From Lutibacter sp. B2 (GTDB taxonomy: Bacteria > Bacillota > Clostridia > Peptostreptococcales > Thermotaleaceae), in contig JADPRS010000001.1 of assembly GCA_015686845.1 (NCBI GenBank), positions 1 through 64,000 on the forward strand: a DNA stretch of 64,000 nt. The letters run 5' to 3'. This document shows, piece after piece, positions 1-8,089 of this stretch (position 1 is its first letter; each line of letters opens with the position of its first letter). The notes beneath the pieces were generated by a model. The model worked only from the letters and a program-made list of their open reading frames with translations. It made no database searches and was not told the origin of the DNA. Both the position numbers and the translations under genes were made by a program.

Positions 1-51
1 CTTTTTCCCCCTCCCATTATTTTTTTATATTATTCTTCCACCTTAATATAA

Positions 52-468
52 CATATTAAACACCCATTAATTTTTATTCTTTCTGCTTTGTGTCATGATT
101 TAGGAAAACCCTTGGTAACGAAAGAACTTCCCAATAAAATCATATCCTACAATCATGAAAAACGAGGAGTTGAGCCTACAATTTCATTTCTTAGTAGACT
201 AACAAATGATACACAACTAATACAAAACGTTTCAACATTAGTTAAAGAGCACATGCAACCATTTCTTTTCTATCGATCAAAAGATACTATTACTGAAAAG
301 ACTTTTCACAAATTAGAAAAAAGACTTCATCAAGTTGGTGGTTTTCATGAATTGCTCCTATTATCAGAAGCAGATCGCAGAGGAAGAGCTATAGATGAGG
401 ATAAAAAGGATTTTGATCCCATAAGAAATTTTTTTATAGAAAAAATTTCAACTATGAACTTACATTAG
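52..468 (+). pseudogene. C-terminal remnant of a CCA-adding enzyme-like HD-domain protein
   Basis: The reading frame is open from about position 52 (a TAA lies just before it at 49) and starts inside a conserved HD motif, ALCHDLGKP. It then continues through the metal-dependent HD phosphohydrolase region and the EADRRGR motif seen after the HD domain in bacterial multifunctional CCA tRNA nucleotidyltransferases. The whole nucleotidyltransferase half is missing and no proper start codon or ribosome binding site precedes the motif; the only candidate is a TTG inside it. The 50 bases upstream look non-coding. I infer a decayed gene fragment. A stand-alone HD hydrolase of about 126 residues is the alternative, but the start in mid-motif argues against it. 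Confidence 0.6.
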
Positions 469-481
469 CATTTACAAAAAT

Positions 482-507
482 AGCGATGTCCTATGTTTGA
501 CATCGCT
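482..507 (-). terminator. Intrinsic terminator of the lipoprotein/two-component unit
   Basis: Hairpin AGCGATGTC/GACATCGCT, followed on the minus strand by ATTTTTG. It sits just past the lipoprotein stop and also faces the HD remnant on the plus strand. Confidence 0.7.
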
Positions 508-516
508 TAGTAATCC

Positions 517-2013
517 TTAATACACTTGCGTAGACATATCCGTCAAAATTTCAGTCCATTTTTTCACATAACTAGAAGTTGCCCATTCTGCCATTACAAC
601 AGTTTCTCCCTTTTTTATAGGTATCATTTGAATTGGCTTATTGGATAACTTAAAATCTTTTATGGTATATACATAAATTTGATCATGACTTACTATAACT
701 ACTAGCTCTTTATTTGGAGAAGTAAATGCATCTAATGCTTCTGGCACCTTACTTTTTACATCATTCCAAGATATATATAATTTATCATAATGTATAATTT
801 GTCCTGCTGGAAAAATATTTATATCAAAATCTACATAATCTCCTCTTATTTGAGGTTTTTTATAGTTTAACCTTCCTTTAACCATCCAATGTCCAGTTCT
901 CCGAACCATTGAAAAGCTCTCTTCTCTAGTAACTTTTTCTAATTTATCATACTCATGTTCTCCTATGTTTCGCATCTTTGCTTTTGCTGATGAAATGAAT
1001 GCTGCCTTCGCTTCTTTTCCATATATATCAGATATTTTAACGCCCCTATCATCCTTTATATTATCAATGGGAACTACTCTTAATTTTTCTAAAGACTTTA
1101 TTGTTTCTTGATTATTTTCACTATACTCTACGCCTATATAATCATTTCCAGCAAATAAAATTTTATTACGATAATTTAGTTTACCGTATGTCTTTTCTTG
1201 ATTTTCTGTTTCCTGTATTAAATCTTGTTTCATAGACTTGGCAAACAATTGATCTTGAATAAACCCATCCTGCTTTTCTCTTTTTGTTCCTATCATCCAA
1301 AATCCACTTTTTCTCGGTACAATCAAATTAGAAGCCTTTAAAACCTTATGAATCTGTCTGTTCTTTGATGAAATCCATATTGTTCTATAGCTAAACATTT
1401 CATCTACATTTCTATTTTCAATATCACTTCTTAACCCAATCAATACGCCTGAACGAAGTAAAGAATCTTCTTTTTTTACTTTTTCATCCTCTACTATAAC
1501 TTGATCTATAAACTCTTGTTCATTCTTACCCTCTATTTCATTCCCCGTCTTATATAAATAATAAAATGTATCTTTTATAAATACGATTAATTGATTTTGA
1601 GAAACTCTTATTATTTCATAAAACAATTTTTCATTAGATGTAATGGATACAACTTCTATATCATCTTCACGAATTCCTAATTTTATTGGATTCATCTTAT
1701 AAGTATATAAAAAATATTTATAAGCATCAATTTTTTTTATTTTATATTTTGGTTCTTTGCAAATCTCATCACCTATAACTGCCCAATGATTATCAAATAT
1801 AGCCCTTTGCCCTATATTTTTTTTCATTTCCTGTGAATTCACTTCTTCATTCCATACTTTATAATCTTTAATTTCCCATTTTCCTTCTATTGATATAACA
1901 TCATTATTAGGAGGAATGATATTTTCTATCATATTCGTTTTCACATTCGTACACCCAATCATATTCAAATTCACAAAAAGAATTACAATCCAAATCACTA
2001 TTTTATTTTTCAT
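517..2013 (-). CDS. Predicted lipoprotein of unknown function
   Basis: A 498-residue protein with a hydrophobic N-terminus ending in a lipobox-like NMIGC at about residue 21, so it is probably exported and lipid-anchored. GGAGA lies upstream of the ATG. The body is rich in charged residues and beta-type segments, and I recognise no catalytic motif. Two segments of the form 'RxG(F/H)WM(I/V)G/K' occur, around residues 235 and 375, which may mark an internal duplication. It is the last gene of a unit with the response regulator and sensor kinase immediately upstream (19-nt gap), so it may be an accessory sensor or an output of that system. The function is unknown. Confidence 0.75.
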   Translation of the reverse strand: MKNKIVIWIVILFVNLNMIGCTNVKTNMIENIIPPNNDVISIEGKWEIKDYKVWNEEVNSQEMKKNIGQRAIFDNHWAVIGDEICKEPKYKIKKIDAYKYFLYTYKMNPIKLGIREDDIEVVSITSNEKLFYEIIRVSQNQLIVFIKDTFYYLYKTGNEIEGKNEQEFIDQVIVEDEKVKKEDSLLRSGVLIGLRSDIENRNVDEMFSYRTIWISSKNRQIHKVLKASNLIVPRKSGFWMIGTKREKQDGFIQDQLFAKSMKQDLIQETENQEKTYGKLNYRNKILFAGNDYIGVEYSENNQETIKSLEKLRVVPIDNIKDDRGVKISDIYGKEAKAAFISSAKAKMRNIGEHEYDKLEKVTREESFSMVRRTGHWMVKGRLNYKKPQIRGDYVDFDINIFPAGQIIHYDKLYISWNDVKSKVPEALDAFTSPNKELVVIVSHDQIYVYTIKDFKLSNKPIQMIPIKKGETVVMAEWATSSYVKKWTEILTDMSTQVY

Positions 2014-2032
2014 TTTTCATTCTCCATATGTA

Positions 2033-3451
2033 CTATTTTATTGGTATTTTTATATATACTTTCGTTCCTACATTTAGCATACTTTCTATCTTTAGCACCC
2101 CATTATGCATAGTTACAATCTCATCACATATGGAAAGTCCTATGCCATTTTGAGATTTACTATTTTTTCCCTTATAAAATTTTTCAGTCAATCTAGGCAA
2201 CTCTTCTTCACTTACACCACATCCATTGTCTTCAATGGACATAATTATATAATTTTCTTCTTTCTTTGTATTAAAAATAACTTTTCCATTTTCAGAGGTG
2301 AATTTAAATGCATTATCTAATACATTTATAAGAACCTGCTTCATTCTATTTGTATCAATATGTATAATTGGTAAATTTTCTTCATAGGTAACAACAAATT
2401 CAATATTCTCTCCATATGCACGAGAACTCATATGATTTTGTATATATTTTATTATTTCTATAATATTTATTTCTTCTTTATTCAATTTAATTTTACCAGA
2501 TACAAATTTTGAAAAATCTAAAAGTTCTTCTACCATACTCGTTAATCTTTCAGTTTCCTTTTCAATAATTTCAAGTCCCTCCGTAATCATTTCTTTCTCT
2601 TTCACTACGCCCGTACTTAAAAGCACTGCCCATCCTTTAATTGAAGTAAGTGGCGTTCTAATTTCATGTGATACAGAAGATATAAAATCATTCTTAAGTT
2701 GGTCTTTTTTTAAAATCTCATCGGCCATGTAATTTAGCGTATCTGATAACTTTCCAATCTCATCGTTAAAAATCTTTTTACTTCTTATTTTCAAATTTCC
2801 ATCTGCCATTTCCTCTGCAACATGGGTTAATTCTTTTATTGGCCCAATAATGGAATTAGATAAAAATATACTTACCATAGCTGCAATGCAAATCACTAAA
2901 ATTCCAATACTTATAAATATAAGAGAAATATTTCTAATCACTGAATTTACAGCTCTTAAAGAAGTAATAAATCGTAACACCCCTATGATTTCACCTTCAT
3001 TTCTTAGGGGATAAGATATTGCCATTGTATTTACATCATCATATTTTACCCTTTCTACTAACTTCCCTTTTTTACCAGTCAATGCATCTTTAAAATCCTG
3101 CGTTTGTATATTTTCATCATGCGATACGCCAATTGAATCCATAAGAATTTTTCCTGATTCATCAACAATTTGAACCTGTGCATTGGTTTGTTTCCAAAAC
3201 ACATCTACATTATCTAACACATTCTCCTCTAAGGAAGTATTTGAAAAATATCTTTCATAAAAATCAGATGCTATTTTTATTTGATTCGTCAAAATTTCTT
3301 CAACATTACTATAATAATATTGTTTTATAAATCCAATTAATAAGATCTCAAAAATAAGCACACTTATAAGAACGACCAACATAAAATGGCTAACCAATCT
3401 TTTCTTAATACTAACTTTTTTCTTACTTTTATTATTATTCATCCATGTCAT
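2033..3451 (-). CDS. Membrane sensor histidine kinase
   Basis: A 472-residue kinase. Transmembrane helix 1 spans about residues 19-42, followed by an extracellular sensor region of about 130 residues, helix 2 at about 175-197, a HAMP linker, a HisKA domain with the phospho-accepting histidine in SHEIRTPLTS (about 262), and a HATPase domain with DNAFKF (N box), EDNGCG (G1) and GIGLS (G2). It autophosphorylates and passes phosphate to the response regulator encoded immediately upstream; the two genes overlap by 17 nt. The architecture is of the PhoR/WalK type. The signal cannot be read from the sequence. Confidence 0.93.
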   Translation of the reverse strand: MTWMNNNKSKKKVSIKKRLVSHFMLVVLISVLIFEILLIGFIKQYYYSNVEEILTNQIKIASDFYERYFSNTSLEENVLDNVDVFWKQTNAQVQIVDESGKILMDSIGVSHDENIQTQDFKDALTGKKGKLVERVKYDDVNTMAISYPLRNEGEIIGVLRFITSLRAVNSVIRNISLIFISIGILVICIAAMVSIFLSNSIIGPIKELTHVAEEMADGNLKIRSKKIFNDEIGKLSDTLNYMADEILKKDQLKNDFISSVSHEIRTPLTSIKGWAVLLSTGVVKEKEMITEGLEIIEKETERLTSMVEELLDFSKFVSGKIKLNKEEINIIEIIKYIQNHMSSRAYGENIEFVVTYEENLPIIHIDTNRMKQVLINVLDNAFKFTSENGKVIFNTKKEENYIIMSIEDNGCGVSEEELPRLTEKFYKGKNSKSQNGIGLSICDEIVTMHNGVLKIESMLNVGTKVYIKIPIK

Positions 3452-4139
3452 CTATATTTTTCCACCTATATCCTGTTCCCCAAACAGTTTCAATATATTT
3501 TGGATTTGAAGAACGATCTTCTATTTTTGTCCTTAGCCTTCTTATATGAACATCTACATTTTTAGATTCTCCAAAGAATTCCCAACCCCATATTGATTTC
3601 AAAAGTTCTTCTCTGCTAAATGCTTTTTCTGGATTTTCCATAAATATCTTCATAAGTAAATATTCTTTTGGCGTTAACTCTAATAATTCCTCATTTTTAT
3701 AAACCTTTTTTGAATATATATCAATTTTAAAAGGATCACTTTCTAATTTTTTTTCATTTGTTTCTTCTTTATCATATATTCTTCTTAGCAAGGCTTTCAC
3801 TCTCAAAATTAATTCAGTTGGATTAAAAGGCTTAATCATATAATCATCAGCCCCCTTCTCCAAACCTGTAATCTTATCTAAGTCTTGCCCCTTTGCAGTA
3901 AGCATGATAATGCCTATATTTGAAATTTCATCTCTCAAAACTTTACATACTTGAAATCCATCTATACCTGGAAGCATAACATCTAAAAGTACTATATGTG
4001 GATTTTCTTCTCTTACTTTTTCTATTCCCTCTTCTCCTGTTTCAGCCTCTATTGTAGTATATCCACTACATTGAAAAGCTACTTTCAACACAGATCTAAT
4101 GCTTTTATCATCTTCTATAATTAATATTTTGTGTTTCAT
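3435..4139 (-). CDS. OmpR/PhoB-family response regulator
   Basis: A 234-residue regulator. The receiver domain has the acidic pair in IIEDD (residues 9-11), phospho-acceptor Asp53 in LLDVMLPG, Thr81 in MLTAK and Lys103 in MIKPF. The C-terminal half is a winged helix ending in the VWGTGYRW signature. The ribosome binding site AGGAGTG lies 5 nt before the ATG. It is the first gene of a three-gene unit with the overlapping kinase and the lipoprotein. The targets are not evident. Confidence 0.94.
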   Translation of the reverse strand: MKHKILIIEDDKSIRSVLKVAFQCSGYTTIEAETGEEGIEKVREENPHIVLLDVMLPGIDGFQVCKVLRDEISNIGIIMLTAKGQDLDKITGLEKGADDYMIKPFNPTELILRVKALLRRIYDKEETNEKKLESDPFKIDIYSKKVYKNEELLELTPKEYLLMKIFMENPEKAFSREELLKSIWGWEFFGESKNVDVHIRRLRTKIEDRSSNPKYIETVWGTGYRWKNIDDMDE

Positions 4140-4307
4140 ATTTTCACTCCTATGACAAATCGTATATTTTTATAATTAATTATATCATTTTATATTTTAT
4201 AAGATAATCATAAAACTATATTTGTAATCAATTTGATACTATTTTATAATATAGTATTTACTAACTACTCTTATAATAGAATATCTTTGATACGTATTTT
4301 AAAATAT

Positions 4308-4359
4308 AAAGTAAATTAAAAGTAATCAGGTAATTACCTGATTACTTTTAGTTTACTTT
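4308..4359. terminator. Long palindromic terminator after the osmolyte transporter
   Basis: A near-perfect 52-nt inverted repeat centred on GGTAATTACC with arms AAAGTAA-TTAAAAGTAATCA, flanked by A and T runs on both strands. It overlaps the last codons of the permease/binding-protein gene and lies upstream of the response regulator gene. The preceding 4140-4307 is AT-rich and should hold the response regulator promoter; I see nothing else there. Confidence 0.75.
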
Positions 4360-5903
4360 ATTAAATTTTTGCTTTTTAAGAAATCTTTGGCTATTGAAGC
4401 CAAGTCTTCTTTTTTTACATCTGCTCTATAATTTAACTTTTGCATATGTTCATCATCCAAAATATTTTCCAATTTTTCCAATAATGGTTTTATTTCTGTA
4501 TTTTCTTCTAAAGTTTTATTATTTACTAACGGTACTGCATAATACGGAGGAAAATAATTTTTGTCATCTTTTAATATAACAAGTTCTAATTCTTGTATTT
4601 TACCATCTGTTGAAAAAGCATCTATTACTTGAACTTGATTACCATCAATAGCATTATAACGAAGACCTGGATCTAATGCTTTAATATCTTTAAAGTTAAA
4701 ACCATACAATTCTTTTAACCCTGGAAATCCATCTGGGCGTTCTAAAATTTCTGCTGTTGCACCTAGCGTAAATTGACTTGAATAATCTACTAAATCTGAA
4801 AAAGTTTTTAAATTGTATTTCTCTGCAATTTCTTTTTTTACTGCTAACGTATACGTATTATTAAATCCTAAAGGATTTAACCAACTTAATCCAAATTTTT
4901 CATTAAACTCTTTTTTCACCGTCTCATAGACTTCTTGTGAAGAAGGTACCTTACCTTTCTTTTTAAGTAGAGTCACATATCCAGTTCCTGTATATTCTAC
5001 ATACATATCAATATCTTTTGATTGAACGGCTTTGAAAGCAGGAAGAGTTCCTCCTAATTCAACTACCTTCGTTTTTAAATTCGTATTATCCTCAATATAT
5101 GCACCCAATAATTCTCCCATTAGGCGAGATTCTGTATAATTTTTAGTTCCAATGGTAATAGTTTTATCAACTTTAAATGATTGAATATACGCTATTCCCC
5201 CTATTCCCACTACAATTACAATTGCAGCAATGATCGCTCTTTTCAATATTTTTTTATTTGTAATCATACGACCTATTGCACTAATAGACAGTCTGTTTTC
5301 TACTAATCCTAATATAAAATCTACAAACAAAGCTAAAATTGTAGTTGGTATAGCCCCTGCTAAAATAATCCCCGTATCACTCATAGATATGCCTCTAAAA
5401 ATAAAATCTCCAAGTCCTCCAGCACCTATTAGTGCAGCTATCGTTGCAGTTCCTATATTAATAACCGTAGCAACTCTAATACCACCCATTATGATAGGAA
5501 AGGATAAGGGAAGTGTTACCATAAATAAAATTTGCTTAGAAGTCATTCCCATCCCTTTTGCTGATTCAACAACTGCTTCATCAACACTTTTAATCCCTAT
5601 ATATGTATTTTTTATTATAGGAAGAAGTGCGTACAAAAATAATACAATCACAGCAGGTTTATAACCAATTCCACCTATTATTGGTAACGGTATAATAAAC
5701 CCAAACAAAGCCAGACTAGGAATTGTTTGGAATATATTTGCTATTCCTAAAATAACCTTTCCTGCTTTTTCATTCCTGGACACAATAACGCCCAGAGGTA
5801 TTCCTACAATAACGGCAACGAATACCGCAGTTAACGTGATTTGCATATGCTCAATCAATTTTTCTATAACGAGTCCCATATTACTTAACATATAATCTAA
5901 CAT
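4353..5903 (-). CDS. Fused ABC permease and substrate-binding protein, OpuC/EgtU type
   Basis: The first ~210 residues are an OpuCB-like permease with several membrane helices and the EAA loop region ('AKGMGMTSKQ...LP'). After a further helix (about 235-250) comes an OpuAC-type binding domain, beginning GTKNYTE and containing EYTGTG, which resembles choline/betaine/carnitine and ergothioneine binders. It imports a quaternary amine with the ATPase encoded just upstream. I chose the ATG at 5903, preceded by GAAAGGGG, over a TTG 36 nt earlier that lies inside the ATPase stop region. The fusion is a normal variant, not a frameshift. The substrate cannot be settled: osmolyte uptake is favoured by the BusR-like neighbour, but EgtU (ergothioneine) has the same layout. 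Confidence 0.9.
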   Translation of the reverse strand: MLDYMLSNMGLVIEKLIEHMQITLTAVFVAVIVGIPLGVIVSRNEKAGKVILGIANIFQTIPSLALFGFIIPLPIIGGIGYKPAVIVLFLYALLPIIKNTYIGIKSVDEAVVESAKGMGMTSKQILFMVTLPLSFPIIMGGIRVATVINIGTATIAALIGAGGLGDFIFRGISMSDTGIILAGAIPTTILALFVDFILGLVENRLSISAIGRMITNKKILKRAIIAAIVIVVGIGGIAYIQSFKVDKTITIGTKNYTESRLMGELLGAYIEDNTNLKTKVVELGGTLPAFKAVQSKDIDMYVEYTGTGYVTLLKKKGKVPSSQEVYETVKKEFNEKFGLSWLNPLGFNNTYTLAVKKEIAEKYNLKTFSDLVDYSSQFTLGATAEILERPDGFPGLKELYGFNFKDIKALDPGLRYNAIDGNQVQVIDAFSTDGKIQELELVILKDDKNYFPPYYAVPLVNNKTLEENTEIKPLLEKLENILDDEHMQKLNYRADVKKEDLASIAKDFLKSKNLIK

Positions 5904-5925
5904 CGATTCATAACAACCCCTTTCA

Positions 5926-7044
5926 TTAATCTGTAACAATTAAATCCGATATAATATTTAATAAACTACTTTTTGTAATTACACCTTTCACTACATTTTC
6001 GCTATCTACTACAGGAAGAAATTTAACATGTTTGTTCTTAATAATATCAATAACTTCAACCATATTTAAATCTTCATGAACTGGCTCGATACTTTTATTT
6101 TTTATATCTTGCATTTTTATTTTAGCGTGTTTATCTTTTAATTCTTTGCTTGTAACATATCCTTCATAATTGTTTTGTTTATTTATAACAATAAGAAATT
6201 CTGATTTTTTATCTTTCATCCTTTCAATAGCTTGTGCAGGCGTTCTACTTAAGAAAACCTTTGGATAATCTTTGATCATAATATCTTTCGCTAATAATAA
6301 CTCTGGCTGACGCCATAGACGATCTTTTCCAACAAAATTTTCCACGAATTCATTGACTGGATTCATTAAAATTTCTTCTGGGGAATCATACTGAATAATT
6401 TTACCGTCACGCATTACTGCAATTTTATCTGCTAACTTTATTGCCTCGTCCATATCATGAGAAACCAATACGATAGTCTTTCCCAATTCTTCTTGTAATC
6501 TAGACATTTCATCTTGTAATTGTTCTCTTGTAATTGGGTCTAATGCAGAAAAGGGTTCGTCCATTAAAATAATATCTGGATTAACAGCAAGGGCTCTAGC
6601 AATTCCAATTCTTTGTTGTTGTCCTCCACTTAATTCATGTGGATATCTCTCATAATATTCACTAGAAGGAAGTCCTACTAAATCTAGCAATTCCTTTGCT
6701 CTTTTATTTCTTTCATCTATAGACCAATGCTTTAGTAAAGGAACCAACTCTATATTCTCTCCTACAGTCATATGAGGAAATAGTCCAACCCGTTGTATTA
6801 CGTACCCAATATTTCTACGAAGATCTATTGGATTGATTTTTGAAATATCCTTACCGTCTATATAAATTTTCCCTTCTGTAGGGTTAATTAACTTATTGAT
6901 CATCTTCATTGTGGTCGTTTTCCCGCATCCACTTTCTCCGATTAATACAACAAATTCTCCCTTTTTTACTTGAAAATTTAAATTTTCAAGTACTACTGTT
7001 TCTTTAAAAGATTTTTTTACTTCTTCAAATCTAATCAATTTCAT
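5926..7044 (-). CDS. opuCA: Quaternary-amine ABC transporter ATPase with CBS domains
   Basis: A 372-residue ATPase. Walker A GESGCGKTT is at residues 36-44, the signature LSGGQQQR at about 138-145, Walker B ILMDEP follows, and the switch histidine is in VSHDMDEA. The C-terminal ~120 residues form a tandem CBS module, the ionic-strength or nucleotide sensing part of OpuA/OpuC-type ATPases. Ribosome binding site GAGAGGGG precedes the ATG. It ends 22 nt before the fused permease/binding-protein gene, so the two form an operon. Membrane-associated at the cytoplasmic face. Expression is probably controlled through the promoter, leader hairpin and BusR-like regulator upstream. Confidence 0.93.
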   Translation of the reverse strand: MKLIRFEEVKKSFKETVVLENLNFQVKKGEFVVLIGESGCGKTTTMKMINKLINPTEGKIYIDGKDISKINPIDLRRNIGYVIQRVGLFPHMTVGENIELVPLLKHWSIDERNKRAKELLDLVGLPSSEYYERYPHELSGGQQQRIGIARALAVNPDIILMDEPFSALDPITREQLQDEMSRLQEELGKTIVLVSHDMDEAIKLADKIAVMRDGKIIQYDSPEEILMNPVNEFVENFVGKDRLWRQPELLLAKDIMIKDYPKVFLSRTPAQAIERMKDKKSEFLIVINKQNNYEGYVTSKELKDKHAKIKMQDIKNKSIEPVHEDLNMVEVIDIIKNKHVKFLPVVDSENVVKGVITKSSLLNIISDLIVTD

Positions 7045-7151
7045 ACCCCTCTCTTGTAAAACTTTTTTTAATTCATTATCTACTACTGCTCATAGTATAA
7101 ACATACTATTATTCTTTTCAAATTACGTTTGAATTATTTATGTAATTTAAA

Positions 7152-7188
7152 AAGAAACAACTCTTGTTTTTTGTCAAAGTTGTTTCTT
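7152..7188 (-). promoter_or_regulatory. Hairpin at the very start of the opuCA leader (attenuator or operator)
   Basis: An 11-bp stem AAGAAACAACT/AGTTGTTTCTT with a 15-nt loop. On the minus strand it is followed by TTT, giving UUUCUUUUU at the 3' side. It begins only about 10 nt after the predicted transcription start. It could be a weak terminator acting as an attenuator, or a dyad bound by the BusR-like repressor. Confidence 0.45.
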
Positions 7189-7197
7189 ATAAGTTTT

Positions 7198-7226
7198 AGT
7201 ATAAATCAAAACTCGTTATTTGTCAA
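7198..7226 (-). promoter_or_regulatory. Sigma-A promoter of the opuCA operon
   Basis: On the minus strand, TTGACA (7221-7226), a 17-bp spacer, and TATACT (7198-7203). It points at opuCA, leaving a leader of about 145 nt. Confidence 0.8.
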
Positions 7227-7270
7227 ATCCACAAAAATACTTTAAGAAATAGCATTTTATTCATACTACA

Positions 7271-7316
7271 TAAAGAAAAATGACTAATTCTAAAACGAAT
7301 CAGTCACTTTTCTTTA
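7271..7316 (-). terminator. Terminator of the GntR/RCK_C regulator gene
   Basis: An imperfect 19-bp stem, AAAGAAAAGTGACTGATTC against GAATTAGTCATTTTTCTTT on the minus strand, with a 6-nt loop, immediately after the regulator stop codon. Confidence 0.65.
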
Positions 7317-7317
7317 T

Positions 7318-7929
7318 TTATAAAAAATTATTTATTCTATCTACTACTCCTAAATCACCTGCGATTAACAATTTATCTTCTTCTTGAAACTCTAAATAAG
7401 GACCTGGAGAAAGAATGATTCTGCCCTTTCTTACTACGCCTATTATAGTTGCACCTGTATTATGCCAAATTTCACATTCTCCTACGGTTTTTCCTATTAC
7501 ATGAGATCCTACCTTAACTTCTATTTCAATAGGTTCTACTAATTCGCCTCTTTTAAATTTACATAAATCTATAATCTTTTCAGTAATTTCTTGAATCTCT
7601 TTTTCTATGGTTCTTTTTTCTTCAAACAATTGTTTTTGTCTTTTTCTTAAAGAGCTTATACTTTCACTCTCTTTAAAACTTTCAATAACTTCATAAGCTT
7701 TTTGTTTCGATTTTACCATAACGCCACTTCCCTTATTTACCTCAACAACGTCTTTATCTTCAAGAAGTTTCATAGCTTTTCTTATCGTCTCTGGAGAAAC
7801 ATTATATTCTGAAGCAAGGATTGATCTTCCTCTTAATTTTTCTCGTTCCTTTATATTCCCTTTATGAATACGTATTGCTACGTCTATTGCTATTTTTACA
7901 TATCTTGGCATGGAAACGCGTTCATTCAT
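7318..7929 (-). CDS. busR: BusR-like GntR/RCK_C regulator, probable c-di-AMP sensor
   Basis: A 203-residue protein. An N-terminal GntR winged helix (about residues 1-70, with REKLRGRSILASEYNVSPETIRKAM) is followed by a coiled-coil-rich linker of about 45 residues and a C-terminal RCK_C/TrkA_C domain (about 125-203, GSHVIGKTVGE...GPYLEF). This exact order is that of BusR, the streptococcal and lactococcal repressor that binds c-di-AMP through its RCK_C domain and represses a betaine transporter. Here it directly precedes such a transporter on the same strand but has its own terminator. GGGGG precedes the ATG. The function is inferred from domain order and context; c-di-AMP binding is not visible from sequence alone. 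Confidence 0.82.
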   Translation of the reverse strand: MNERVSMPRYVKIAIDVAIRIHKGNIKEREKLRGRSILASEYNVSPETIRKAMKLLEDKDVVEVNKGSGVMVKSKQKAYEVIESFKESESISSLRKRQKQLFEEKRTIEKEIQEITEKIIDLCKFKRGELVEPIEIEVKVGSHVIGKTVGECEIWHNTGATIIGVVRKGRIILSPGPYLEFQEEDKLLIAGDLGVVDRINNFL

Positions 7930-8040
7930 ACTATAACCCCCAAATTATAAATCATTTAAATTATAACATAAAATTAAAATATCATTAAGTATCAGACTGT
8001 GCAAAAACAGCACACCTACTAACTACCCCCATAATATAGA

Positions 8041-8078
8041 AAAACCTCCTAGGGTAGAAAATCTACACTTGAAGGTTA
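8041..8078 (-). terminator. Terminator of the GH18 gene
   Basis: On the minus strand, AACCTTC pairs with GGAGGTT around an inner GTAGA/TCTAC stem, followed by TTTTTC, just past the GH18 stop. Confidence 0.6.
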
Positions 8079-8089
8079 AACCGACCTTT

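Noticed and set aside
4353-5939. Permease/binding-protein gene as an accidental fusion or frameshift
   Set aside because: Permease-binding protein fusions are a normal, widespread variant in this transporter family, and the linker helix is intact.
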